30,739 nt of DNA, from positions 1-30,739 of the forward strand of contig QANT01001978.1 of assembly GCA_003254885.1 (NCBI GenBank), given 5' to 3'. Each line of letters opens with the position of its first letter. Position 1 is the first letter of the stretch. Positions 1 to 9,215 of the stretch are shown here, piece after piece. Source of the DNA: Purshia tridentata. Lineage: Eukaryota; Streptophyta; Magnoliopsida; Rosales; Rosaceae. The translations under genes were made by a program, and so were the position numbers. The notes under the pieces are model-generated. The model was not told where the DNA came from. It worked only from the letters and a program-made list of their open reading frames with translations, and made no database searches.

Positions 1-430
1 TGCTCTTTGACACAGATTGACGCGCGCCCACTGTAACTGTATTTTAAAAATAGTTACACCTTTACTAAATAATCAGTTATACCTTCATTAAAAAACAATT
101 ACACCTTCACTAAAAAAACAGTTTTAGTTTCAGTATAACTATATTTTTGAAATACAGTTACACTGAAACTGAAACTAAATTTTTAAAAAATAATTACACT
201 GAAAATAAATTTCAAAACTACACACATTCACTAATACAATTGTACACATACATTCAGTTTCACTAATATAACAAGCCATTAAATATAGTTACACCCACAC
301 TACTAAAACTGAATTTCAAACATTTAACTAAAAAATTCAGTTACACTGAAACTGATTCACTAAAAACTAATTACAGTTATTTAACCCATTATTTTTCAGT
401 TGATCTCAAACTCTCACTTACTTCCTGAGG
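1..430. other. AT-rich intergenic sequence with recurring CAGTTACACTGAAACT-like words
   Basis: This stretch is strongly AT-rich. Variants of the words 'agttacacc', 'cagttacactgaaact' and 'ttcactaaaaa' recur at irregular spacing. An imperfect inverted repeat is visible, with arms at about 126-142 and 154-170 around an 11-base loop and roughly 14 of 17 positions pairing. No open frame of note lies here. It could be a decayed MITE or simple-sequence-rich intergenic DNA; the sequence does not decide between them. Confidence 0.5.
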
Positions 431-483
431 CTCGGAGCTTTCACCTCCACTAGGAAGTTTAGTTCGATCGCCTCTTCCTCATA

Positions 484-712
484 TTATTTTAAATTCTTGA
501 AGTCTGCAAATTGCAAACAAATCAAGTCAACTAAAAATGAACAATGCCAGATATATCTTTCAAAATGCAAATATCTGAAGTTTAGTATATACACAAATTC
601 AATTTCATGGTGGGAACCAAAACCCTCTTTCCAAGTATCCATCCAATTCTTTTTAGCAATCTGTTTCATTAATTTTCTGCTAAGAACCACAATTCCATTT
701 AACTCAAATTTC
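484..712 (-). pseudogene. Possible decayed or isolated exon, unrecognised
   Basis: On the minus strand an open frame runs from about 712 down to 484. Just upstream of it is a pyrimidine-rich stretch ending in 'tatctcgacag', which resembles a plant splice acceptor. The frame then reads KFELNGIVVLSRKLMKQI, followed by a lysine/tryptophan-rich stretch. I do not recognise a family. The frame is short and has no clear start codon context or continuing exon nearby, so it may be a chance open frame. The complementary strand is also open over 497-724, which weakens the coding case. Confidence 0.15.
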
Positions 713-1095
713 CTGTCGAGATAATAAACAAGAAAGATTCACAAATTCAAGGAAGGCAAACCAGTGGACATAAAAAATCTAGGCTACAAAATTTGGTCAA
801 ATTCTTTGATTTGTTTGAGAAGGAACAAAAGAGGCAATTTCATTGTTTCATCAAATGAAGTGAAGAAAATGATGGAAGATAGTGAAACTCATTAATTAAC
901 CATAGAACATTACAAAAGTGAAGACAGTTCCAAGAATTGTCACAAAATACATGAGCATTCTCAAAGCCTACTCCCTCTTTGATCTATTTTGCTTCATTGA
1001 AGAATTATAAGCAACAAACGAAAATAATATTTTTATTAAAATAGAAGAGACCATTACATGAAACAAATCACAAGAATGTGGTATCTCACCATAGG
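713..1095. other. Intergenic stretch, nothing recognised
   Basis: AT-rich sequence with no convincing frame, repeat or RNA gene. It contains ordinary A/T runs such as 'aaaataatatttttattaaa' near 1020. Confidence 0.4.
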
Positions 1096-1836
1096 TGGTC
1101 GGAGTCATCAAAACCCGAGAGTGGTAGCAGTGGGGGTTGGGGTTTTCAAATTAGGGCTTTTGAAATTTGAAGCAATTGAACCCAAACTTGTATACCAGTA
1201 GAGAGAGCATATCGAGGGGAGAATAATGGGACTAGAACCATTTAAATTCGTTGCCGGAATCGCCAGCAATGGAGGCGGTAAATCTCAGACCTTCTCGACG
1301 TTGATTCGCCATCTACGATGGTCAGTTGGAGAATCTAAGACCACCATCACATTCACCACATTGAGAGGAAGCTTCTAGAAGTGGAAAGCAGCTACGACGC
1401 TGTCGGAATCTCGAAGTCACTACCGGAGATGACGATCGAACTTCGGGTTGGGTTTGGATTTCTGTGGGTTTTCTAAGAAAGAGAAGGCTTGTCTAGATAG
1501 AGGAGAAAAAGGAGAGGAGAACCGAACTGGTTTCGGTGCCGTTGGTTGCCAGACGACAGCGATATCGCCGGTTAATAGGCAAGGAGTGAGAGTGACGAGA
1601 GAGGAGAGAGATAAGGTAGGGGGAGAGAAAGGAAATCTGAAATGTGGCTTTTGATATTTTTCAAAGGTTATAATTGGACTATTAGAACATATGGTGGTCA
1701 AACCTAGTTGACTTGGGGGTTTTGGGAAATTTCAAGTCTCTAATAGGGGGTTTTGAATTAGTTTTATTAAAGGTGGGGGTTTTGAATTAATCAAGTTCAA
1801 AATAAGGGGTTATGAATATTTTTCATAAATAAGAAT
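1096..1836. mobile_element. Possible non-autonomous DNA transposon relic with G-rich subterminal repeats
   Basis: The composition changes sharply here. G-rich strings ('gggggttggggtttt' near 1134) mark the left side, and a GC-richer, gene-like core with many CG dinucleotides follows (about 1235-1640). The right side has four degenerate units based on 'gggggttttgaatta', starting near 1714, 1746, 1774 and 1805 at 28-32 base spacing. Mutator-like non-autonomous plant elements often show G/C-run subterminal repeats and captured gene fragments, which is the basis for this guess. I could not define clean terminal inverted repeats or a target-site duplication. Open frames on both strands of the core (1448-1654 plus; 1420-1701 minus) overlap each other and resemble no family I know. 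Confidence 0.3.
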
Positions 1837-2244
1837 ACATATATATCACTATATAAATCATTAAAGATATACCAAACATGTAGCACGACTGCTCGTGATT
1901 AAGGTTTCTCTTTTTCTTCCTCTCTGTCTCCCTTTCTCTGTCTCTATTTTAATAAATTTAGAGTTTGGGTGCTTCCTCAAATTTAAGGTTCTCTTTATAT
2001 TTCTAAAAATTAACATGTCAAAAATTATGATCACTACTTTTTGTTTAGTTTGATTTGAAGCTAAAAGTTCATTACTACTTTCGAGTGCTCTTAAAGTTGG
2101 GGTCGTCAAAGCAATGTGTTGGAACCAAAAATCTCCGAATAAATCTCCGGAGAAGAATTTTTTGGCCTACAATTGTAATGTTGAGTTGAGGATCAAACTT
2201 TAGAACTTGGATTGGATCTCCAAATGTTTCAAACATGGTTGGGG
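1837..2244. other. Intergenic stretch up to the LTR start
   Basis: AT-rich sequence with a polypyrimidine run near 1908-1948. No gene is supported. The minus-strand frames here (about 1861-2323) run straight across the LTR start and show no recognisable domain. The last bases before the LTR are 'tgggg', which do not match the bases after the LTR end ('ttaaa'), so no 5-bp target-site duplication is visible. Confidence 0.4.
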
Positions 2245-2339
2245 TGTAACGACCCGTATCTTTCAAGTACATTACATTATAATAGGGCCCAACGTTGACT
2301 TTTGGTTCTAACAAGATTTTCATTTTGACCTTGGGTCCG

Positions 2340-2545
2340 TTAGGAAGGTCTTGGGCTCACGAGTTCATTGACATGCGGCATGGGTCATTTAGAGCTATGG
2401 TTAAAAAGTTAGGAACGTGTTAAGGGACTCAAAAGTTGACTTTTTAAATTGATCGGATTTTAGAGTTGACTTTGATATGGTTGCGTAGAGCTCGACTTCA
2501 CGAGTTCGTAGACATGTAGCATGCGTCATTTGGAGTTACGGTTTG
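2340..2545 (+). repeat. Direct repeat pair inside the LTR
   Basis: Two related segments at about 2351-2400 and 2488-2543 share the pattern 'cacgagttc.tagacatg..gcatg.gtcattt.gag.ta.ggtt' with a few substitutions. This is an internal duplication in the early part of the LTR. Each copy is followed by pyrimidine- or purine-rich linker and has no coding capacity. Confidence 0.6.
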
Positions 2546-2642
2546 AGAAATATGGAGGTTCAAAGTGAGGGGCAAACTTGTAATTTCGTTGAAATAGGTT
2601 TAAAATTCCAAAAATTTCTGGAATCTCCTTTTGCCCCTTTTA

Positions 2643-2707
2643 TTTCTCTCTCCTCTCCCTCTCTCTCCCGCACTCTCACTCTTCTCTCTCTCTCTCCTCC
2701 TCTCTTT
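2643..2707 (+). repeat. CT-rich microsatellite tract
   Basis: An almost pure pyrimidine run of about 65 bases made mostly of CT and TCC units, with one 'ccgcactctcac' interruption. It lies in the first fifth of the LTR, where plant LTRs often carry such tracts near their promoter or transcript leader. No clear TATA box can be assigned to it. Confidence 0.8.
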
Positions 2708-3117
2708 AAGGCCAAACTTTGAATGGCCATAACTCCTTCGTTTGATGTCCGATTCTGGTGATCTTGGTATCGTTGGAAAGCTATCGACGATGTCTTTCCA
2801 CTAATAGTCTCAGATCATCATTCTGATCAGCCGTGAAGACGCAGCAGCCCAGTTACAGTCGCGCCACCGCCGTCGTTCTTCGTCGATTCCGGCCGTTTCT
2901 GGCCCTATTTGGGTCGGATTCTTAGTGGATTTTACTCCCCTCTTCGTGTGCTTCCTTTCCCCTAAGGTATTGTCCTCTAAATTTGAGTATTTTCGTTTAT
3001 TAATTTTTGGAGTTTACACACCCATTTCGGGTTCTCTTGGAAAACTAAGATTGGGTGGTGTTTTGAGTTATTTTTGGACATTAATCACTCTTAGGAACTT
3101 CCAATTGAGGATTAGAA

Positions 3118-3118
3118 N
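3118..3118. other. Single N (probable join or ambiguous base)
   Basis: An undetermined base inside the LTR. It is followed within about 20 bases by a minisatellite block oriented opposite to the main one, so it may mark a contig join or a breakpoint rather than a simple miscalled base. Confidence 0.6.
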
Positions 3119-3140
3119 CGCTCCCAACTTCCCCGTATAG

Positions 3141-3210
3141 CCTGCCGTACATGCCCAGGGCCCATAGCCTGCCATACGCATGCAGGGCGATATCCTGCCG
3201 TACATGTGGG
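3141..3210 (-). repeat. Three-unit 27-bp minisatellite block, reverse orientation
   Basis: Units start at 3141, 3168 and 3194 and follow the pattern cctgcc(g/a)tac....gcaggg. This is the reverse complement of the main minisatellite at 4453-4637 and the same orientation as the block at 30387-30570. The flanking words 'ttaggaac...aga(a/t)' near 3090 and 3224 are similar to each other, so the block may be an insertion between direct repeats. Confidence 0.75.
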
Positions 3211-3394
3211 CGACCTTCGTCATTAGGAACATATAATCGAAGTTTAGAACAAGAAATTTGGGAAATTATTGAGGAAATTGGAAGTTTGATCGTTGGTGCT
3301 CATGCCCATTTCGGGATTTCTAGAAATCCAAGCTGTTTATGGTGATTTAATTGGAATTGGGCATAATTTCCACCTTTATGAACGATCTATTGAG

Positions 3395-3770
3395 GTTTAG
3401 AATAGTTAATTTGAAGAAAATCGGAGAAATGGTGATTTTGAGGTGAAGTTAGACACTTTTTCGTTGTCGAAACGACCTCCGGCCGACCCTCGGTCGAGTT
3501 CTGTAGCAATGAAGGTTATTGGAAGTTAGTTAAGGGAAGTTTGACAGTTGGTGAAGTTGTTCAGTGAGAAATTTAATTCAACTTTATCTTTGTGGTTGGT
3601 GATTGGACCGCCTCGGAGTTTAACCCAAGATGACCTTATAATCGGTGTTTAGAATGGTTAGTTTGAAGAAAATTGAAGAAATGGTGAGTTTGGGGTGAAA
3701 TTGGACACTTTCTGGGTTGTTGAAACGACACCCGGACGATCCTTGGTCAAGTTGGTAGAATGGAGGTTAA
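3395..3770 (+). repeat. Diverged direct repeat pair inside the LTR (offset about 252 bp)
   Basis: A segment of about 120 bases starting at 3395 ('gtttagaatagttaatttga') recurs from 3647 ('gtttagaatggttagtttga'). Both run through 'gaagaaaat.g.agaaatggtga', 'gacacttt', 'gaaacgac' and 'ggtcaagtt/ggtcgagtt'. More diverged echoes of the first words occur near 3105 and 3241. This looks like old tandem expansion inside the LTR. No coding capacity is evident. Confidence 0.65.
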
Positions 3771-4452
3771 TTGAGAAAATTACCGGATAAAAATAAGCTA
3801 GTGGCATGGGTTTTGAGTCGAGACGGAAAATAAGTTGGGCTATCGTTAAATTTAGAATTTTGGAACATAAGGCCTAGAACGTGCACTTGTGTTTTTACGA
3901 TCGTAAATTGAATAGTATTCTAACGTATTGTCGTTCACGTGTTAGGCGACGTTTCCGAGCCTAAAGACGATCCAGCCGGAGACCAAAGCTAAGCTATCTC
4001 TGTGAGTGGACTTCGTTTCCTAAACTTTGTTTATGAATTCTTTATGAATTTCATGATTTAATTCATATTTATATTTTGAGTTTTAATGGAGTTTTATTAA
4101 TTGAGAAATAGATTTGATGTGCTTGGAAACTATTTTTCGTAATGAATTATTCGAGTCGTTAGATTTTGGAAATGTTTTGATTTCTCAAGTAAACGTATGT
4201 GGTTTACCCGTATCTTAAAATATTAAAGGTTTGGTTATTGAAAAAGGATTTTATAGTTGTTGGTCTAATGATTTTTCAGTATTGGAAAGGTTATATATTT
4301 TTATGGGTGAAAGGAGATTTACGGGAAATGGATTTCAAACCACCCTTCGCAGTACCCTTCAGATTATCAAATTATATAGGTCTTTGGGACCCATCACGGC
4401 ACACACATAGGCTTTGGGCAGTGTGTCGGGATGCCTTGCCCTTTGGGGGTGA
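3771..4452 (+). other. LTR body without distinct sub-features, conserved with the right-hand copy near its end
   Basis: AT-rich LTR sequence. From about 4228 onward, and clearly from 4380, it matches the reverse complement of the right-hand element. A nearly invariant segment there reads 'gggacccatcacggcacaca' and continues through 'ctttgggggtgaccctgc'. No gene is supported. Confidence 0.5.
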
Positions 4453-4637
4453 CCCTGCGTGCACGTATGGCAGGTATATTGGCCCTGCATGTGTATGACA
4501 GACCCTGGCTCTGCACATGTATGGCAGGATTAGTGGCCCTGCATGCATATGGCAGGTTGTGAGCCCTGCGCATGTACGGCAGGCTATTGGCCCTGCATGC
4601 GTACGGCAGGTCGTGGACCCTGCGCATGTACGGCAGG
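4453..4637 (+). repeat. 27-bp minisatellite, seven units
   Basis: Units start at about 4453, 4483, 4509, 4537, 4564, 4591 and 4618, so the period settles at 27. Each has the shape CCTGC-(about 9)-GCAGG, an imperfect palindrome that can fold as a hairpin. Two alternating versions exist, with cores 'gcatgtacg' and 'atgcgtacg' and spacers 'ttgtggac'-like and 'ttattgg'-like, giving a 54-bp dimer. The minus strand stays open across the block (ORF 4394-4627) because 27 is a multiple of three; I regard that frame as incidental. Confidence 0.85.
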
Positions 4638-5294
4638 TTCGGTGGGTAACTATTGGGTGAGAATTTCTATTATTATATCAGTTCCAAATTGGTACTTAGC
4701 AACTTAACTAGTTTTATTGATTTCCAAAAAAATCTCAAAGTGAATTTTAAGATATTGACTTACTTATAGTTACCAATGGATTTTTACGAAATATTTTAAA
4801 ACTGGGGGATTTCAAAGAAGGTTTGTGAAATTTTAAGAAAACTTGAAAGTAAAGGTTTATTAATACTTATGTTGATTTATGTCCACTCACTGAGTTATCT
4901 CATTAGCTTTATCTTTTGTTGTTGTTTTAATTTTCCCCCAGGTTGTAGAGGTGGAGCGGTCGTGCCAAAGACGTCGAGGCAATCTAACTAGTTTGTGAAT
5001 TTGGTAGACACTTAGTGCCCTTGTATAACTCAGTTTCTTAGTAAAATTCTGTAGCCACTTCTGATAATCTTTTGACTACTTAATTAATGGGTTTTTGAAA
5101 TTTTGGGTCCGAGACCCTTTGGTTGTGGTAGAGGAGCTGTGATGCTTAGAAGTGCTTTTGCAGGTCTTCGTGGAGAAAGGGTTAGTCCAATTTCAGGGGA
5201 GGTTCTGCCGAATTTTCGGTAGGATTTTCCTTGATATTGGATTCCCGCAGGATCACTCTGAGTTCCAGGGTGGAATTTGGAGAGGGTCCTGTCA
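4638..5294 (+). other. 3' part of the LTR up to its CA end
   Basis: AT-rich sequence followed by a GC-richer last 200 bases. The part up to about 4930 is shared with the inverted right-hand copy, including 'gatttatgtccactcac', and the rest is present only here. It ends at 'gggtcctgtca', immediately followed by satellite. No primer-binding site for a plant tRNA follows. Confidence 0.5.
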
Positions 5295-5434
5295 TTAAAA
5301 TTGCACCAAAAGGTCCTCCGTTGACAAGAAAGACACGGGGAAGCACTTTCTCATATTTGGATTAACATTCTAGGCCCAAAGAAACACTTTAGGTGTTAAG
5401 AATGCATAAACACGTCAAGTCGGTGCACACTGAG
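5295..5434 (+). repeat. Truncated E monomer at the left array edge
   Basis: It begins 'ttaaaattgcaccaaaagg', which is E sequence lacking its first nine or ten bases, directly after the LTR CA end. It carries the E variant 'aatgcat.aacacgtcaagtcggtg', which recurs at about 7647 and 9890-9950. Confidence 0.85.
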
Positions 5435-5687
5435 TCCGATTCGGTTGATGTCGGACGAAAACGTGCTCAGTTGACAAGGAAGACATGGAGAAGCACTTTC
5501 GCAAGTCTTGATTAGCGTGCAACACGTGAAGAACCACTTGAGGTGTTGAGATTACACGAAATGTCATTTCTTTGCACACTAAGTACAATTTGGTTAACGT
5601 TGCACCAAAACACTATTGGTTGGCAAGAAAGGCATGGGAAAGCACTTTCTCATGCTCGAATTCGCATTCTAGCCAGAAAGAAGCACA

Positions 5688-5704
5688 TTTCGTGTTAGAC
5701 GGGA
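5688..5704 (+). other. Exact match to the CENP-B box core consensus in a B monomer
   Basis: The 17 bases tttcgtgttagacggga fit NTTCGNNNNANNCGGGN at all nine fixed positions. The site lies in the second half of the first full B monomer. The homologous site in most other B monomers is tttcgtgttagatggga, which differs only at the C of CGGG. The consensus is that of mammalian CENP-B. Plants have related pogo-type proteins, but no established box-binding CENP-B is known to me, so function is not implied. Confidence 0.6.
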
Positions 5705-6433
5705 CGACAACATCATTTCGGTGCGTACTCAGTCTAATTTCATCCAAATTGCACCAAAACGTGCCCGGTTTGCAAAAAAGGCAAAGGGAAGCACTTTCTC
5801 ATATCACGATTAGCGTGCTAGCCCGACAGAACCACTTTATGTGTTAAGAGTGCACAAAAACATCATTTCAGTGCACACTAAGTCAAATTTGATTAAAGTT
5901 GCTCCAAAACGTGCTTGGTTGGCAAGAAACACATGGGCAACCACCTTCTCAAGTCTCAATTAGCATTATTGACCAAAAGAACCACTTTGGGTGCTAAGAA
6001 CGCACGAAAAGGTCATTTCAGTGAACACTAAGTATAATTTAGTTAAAGTTGCATAGAAAGGTGCTCGACTGACAAGAAAGACAACGACAAGCACATTCTC
6101 ATTTTTGGATTAGCGTTCTAGGCCCAAAGAAACACTTTAGGCGTTAAGCATGCATGAACACGTCATTTCAGTGCACACTGAGTCCGATTCAATTGATGTT
6201 GGACCAAAACGATCTCGATTGACATGAAAGACATGAGGAAGCACTTTCTCATATCTCGATTAGCATGCTACCCATAAAGAACAACTTGAGGTGTTGAGAC
6301 TGCACGAAAACGTCACTTCGTTACACACTAAGTGCAATTTGGTTAACGTTGCACCAAAACACTATTGGTTGGCAAGAAAGGCATAGGGAAGCACTTTCTC
6401 ATGCGCGGATTAGCATTCTAGCTTTAAAGTAGC

Positions 6434-6474
6434 ACATTTCGTGTTAGATGGGANACATTTCGTGTTAGATGGGA
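6434..6474 (+). repeat. 20-bp exact duplication around a single N
   Basis: The 20 bases at 6434-6453 are repeated exactly at 6455-6474, with the N at 6454 between them. An exact overlap on both sides of an N is what results when two contig ends that overlap are joined without merging. The true sequence probably has one copy, which would restore a normal 149-bp B monomer. Confidence 0.75.
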
Positions 6475-8221
6475 CAACAACATCATTTCGGTGCATAGTC
6501 AGTCTAGTTTCATCCAAATTGCGCCAAAATGTTGTCGGTGTGGAAAAAAGGCATGGGGAAGCATTTATTATATCTCGATTAGCATGCTAGCCCTACAGAA
6601 CCATTTTATGTGTTAGGAGTGCACGAAAACGTCATTTCAGTGCACACTAAGTCAAATTTGATTAAGGTTGCTCCAAAACGAGCATGGTTGGCAAGAAAGA
6701 CAAGGGGAACCAGCTTCTCAACTCTCGATTAGCGTTCTTGACCAAAAGAACCACTTTGGGTGCTAAGAATGCACGAAAATGTCATTTTAGCGCACACTGA
6801 GTAAAATTTAGTTAAAGTTGCACCAAAAGGTGCTTGGTTGACAAGAAAGACACGGGCAAGCACATTCTCATGTCTGGATGAGCGTTCTAGCCCCAATGAA
6901 ACACTTTAGGTGTTATGCATGCGTGAACACGTCGTTTCGGTGCACACTGAGTCCGATTCGGTTGATATAGGACCAAAACATGCTCGGTTGACATGAATGA
7001 CATGGGGAAGCACTTTCTCATGTCTCGATTAGCGAGCTACCCGTAAAGAACCACATGAGGTGTTGAGACTGCACGAAAACGTTAGTTCGTTGCACATTGA
7101 GTACAATTTGGTTAACGTTGCACCAAAACACTATTGGTTGGCAAGAAAGGCATGGGGAAGCACTTTCTCATGCTTGGATTAGCACATTTCGTGGTAGATG
7201 GGACGACAACATCGTTTCGGTGCGTACTCAGCCTAATTGCATCAAAATTGCATGAAAACGTGCCCGGTTTGAAAAAAAGGCATGGGGAAGCACTTTCTCA
7301 TATCTCGATTAGCGTGCTAGCCCGACAGAACCACTTTACGTGTTAAGAGAGTGCGAAAATGTCCTTTCATTGCACACTAAGTCAAATTGGATTAAAGTTG
7401 CTCCAAAATGTGCTTGGTTGGCAAGAAAGACAAAGGGAACCACCTTCTCAAGTCTCAATTAGCGTTCTTGACCATAAGAACCACTTCAAGGGCTAGGAAC
7501 GCACGAAAATGTCATTTTAGTGCACATTGGGTACAATTTAGTTAAAGTTGCACCAAAAGGTGCTCGGTGGACAAGAACGACATGGGCAAGCACTTTCTCA
7601 CGTTTGCATTAACGTTATAGAGCCAAAGAAATACTTTAGGTGTTAAGAATGCATGAACACGTCGAGTCGGTGCACACTGGGTCCGATTCGGTTGATGTCG
7701 GACCAAAATGTTCTCGGTTGACATGAAACACATGGGGATGCACTTTCTCATGTCTCGATTAGCGTGCTACACGTAAAGAACCACTTGAGGTGTTAAGACT
7801 GCACGAAAACGTCATTTCCTTGCACACTGAGTAAAATTTGGTTAACATTGCACCAAAACACAATTGGTTTGCAAGAAAGGCATGGGGAAGCACTTTCTTG
7901 TTAGATGGGACCACAACATCATTTCGTTGTGTACTCTGTCTAATTTTATCCAAATTGCACGAAAACGTTCCCAGTTTGCAAAAAAGGCATGGGGAAGCAC
8001 TTTTTCATATCTCAATTAGCGTGCTATCCCCACAGAACCACTTTATATGTTAAAAGTGCACGAAAACGACATTTCAGTGCACACAAAGTCCAGTTTGATT
8101 AAAGTTGCTCCAAAACATGCTTGGTTTGAAAGAAAGACAAGGGGAACCATCTTCTCAAGTCTCGATTAGCGTTCTTGACCAAAAGAACAACTTTGGGTGC
8201 TAAGAAAGCACGAAAATGTCA

Positions 8222-8222
8222 N
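8222..8222. other. Single N at a monomer discontinuity
   Basis: A D monomer reaches 'gcacgaaaatgtca' near its end, then after the N restarts in the middle of another D monomer ('tcaagtctcaattagcg'). This is probably a contig join of unknown true gap size. Confidence 0.65.
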
Positions 8223-8681
8223 TCAAGTCTCAATTAGCGTTGTTCACCAAAATAACCACTTTGGGTGCCAAGAACGCACAAAAAGGTCATTTCAGTGCAC
8301 ACTGAGTACAATTTAGTTAAAGTTGCATAGAAAGGTGCTCGGTTGACAAGAAAGACAAGGACAAGCACATTCTCATTTTTTGAGATTGCACGAAAACGAC
8401 AATTCGTTGCACACTGAGTACAATTTAGTTAACGTTGCACCAAAACCCTATTGGTTGGCAAGAAAGGCATGGGGAAGCACTTTCTCATGCTCGGATTAGC
8501 GTTCTAACCAGAAAGAAGCACATTTCGTGTTCGATGGGTCGAAAACATCATTTAGGTGTGTACTCGGTCTAATTTTATCCATATTGCACGAAAACGTGCT
8601 CGGTTTGCAACAAAGGCATGGGGAAGCACTTTCTCATATCTCGATTAGCGTGCTAGCCCGACAAAACCACTTTATGTGTTA

Positions 8682-8682
8682 N
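8682..8682. other. Single N at a monomer discontinuity
   Basis: A C monomer reaches 'ccactttatgtgtta', then after the N the sequence is in the middle of a B monomer ('gattagcgttcgagccataa'). It is probably a contig join, since the expected order after C is D. Confidence 0.65.
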
Positions 8683-9215
8683 ACTTAGATTAGCGTTCGA
8701 GCCATAAAGAAGTATATTTCATGTTAGATGGGACGACAACATCATTTCGTTGCGTACTCAGTCTAATTTCATCCATATTTCACCAAAACGTACCCGATTT
8801 GCAAAAAAGGCGTGGCGAAGCACTTTCTCATATCACGATTAGCCTGCTAGCCCGACAGAACCACTTTATGTTTTAAGAGTGCACAAAAATATTCTTTTAG
8901 TGCACACTAAGTCAAATTTGATTAAAGTTGCTCCAAAACGTGCTTGGTTGGCAAGAAACACATGGGGAACCACCATCTCAAGTCTCAATTAGCATTCTTG
9001 ACCAAAAGAACCACTTTGGATGCTAAGAACGCATGAAAAGGTCATTTCAGTGCACACTGAGTACAATTTAGTTAAAGTTGCATAGAAAGGTGCTCGGTTC
9101 ACAAGAAAGACGAAGACAAGGACATTCTCATTTTTCGGTTAGCGTTCTAGGTCAATAGAAACACTTTAGGTGTTAAGCATGCATGAACACGTCGTTTCGG
9201 TGCACACATAAAAGA

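Larger units (their letters stand above)
2245..5294 (+). mobile_element. LTR of an LTR retrotransposon (forward; solo or fragmentary), about 3.05 kb
   Basis: The unit opens with TGTAACGACCC and closes with GGGTCCTGTCA. These are imperfectly complementary ends (8 of 11 positions) with the canonical TG...CA boundary of an LTR. Long LTRs opening with TGTAACGACCC are common in plant Ty3/gypsy-type elements. Inside, in order, are two copies of a 50-bp motif, a CT tract, a GC-rich leader-like stretch (about 2830-2930), a reversed minisatellite block, two diverged direct repeats, and a seven-unit 27-bp minisatellite. No gag, protease, reverse transcriptase, RNase H or integrase frame exists in the window, and no primer-binding site follows the CA end, so no internal region follows it. 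A second copy lies inverted at 30078-30739, which independently shows it is a dispersed repeat. The exact ends are inferred, and the family is not identified. Confidence 0.6.
5435..7681 (+). repeat. Three successive A-B-C-D-E HOR copies
   Basis: A monomers start at 5435, 6183 and 6952. Monomer starts in the first copy are A 5435, B 5584, C 5733, D 5883 and E 6033. Copy 2 is 20 bp too long because of the duplication at the N at 6454. Copy 3 has a 20-bp deletion in its B monomer (7102-7231, 130 bp), between 'cttggattagc' and 'acatttcgtgg'. Confidence 0.9.
7682..9215 (+). repeat. Disordered array segment with two N joins
   Basis: Order: A 7682, B 7832 (only 107 bp), C 7939, D 8089 (broken at N 8222), a half D from 8223, an E/A fusion 8307-8418 (112 bp), B 8419, C 8568 (broken at N 8682), a half B, C 8762, D 8912, E 9062. 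The half monomers either side of each N do not continue each other. The E/A fusion joins 'ttctcattttttgag' to 'attgcacgaaaacg', a real-looking deletion. The segment 8223-8388 is nearly identical to 10477-10642. Confidence 0.8.

Noticed and set aside
126..170. Hairpin as a microRNA precursor
   Set aside because: The arms are only about 17 bases with several mismatches, in AT-rich repetitive sequence. That is too short for a plant miRNA foldback.
1420..1701. Overlapping frames on both strands of the GC-rich island (68 and 93 codons)
   Set aside because: Both strands are open over the same bases, neither resembles a known family, and the island looks like a transposon relic or untranslated region.
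4394..4627. Minus-strand frame with RRAHNLPY/CRANNLPY repeats, and its counterpart at 30388-30588
   Set aside because: The frame follows from a 27-bp minisatellite that keeps phase. It lies inside an LTR, has no flanking coding context, and gives low-complexity repeats only.
2245..5294. Solo LTR made by recombination of an intact element at this site
   Set aside because: The flanking five bases do not match and the two flanks are of different sequence class, so a clean solo LTR with target-site duplication is not supported. It is left as an LTR fragment of unresolved history.
5295..5330. tRNA primer-binding site after the LTR, which would make it a 5' LTR
   Set aside because: The bases after the CA end are satellite E sequence. 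No complement to a plant tRNA 3' end (for example the TGGTATCAGAGC type) is present.
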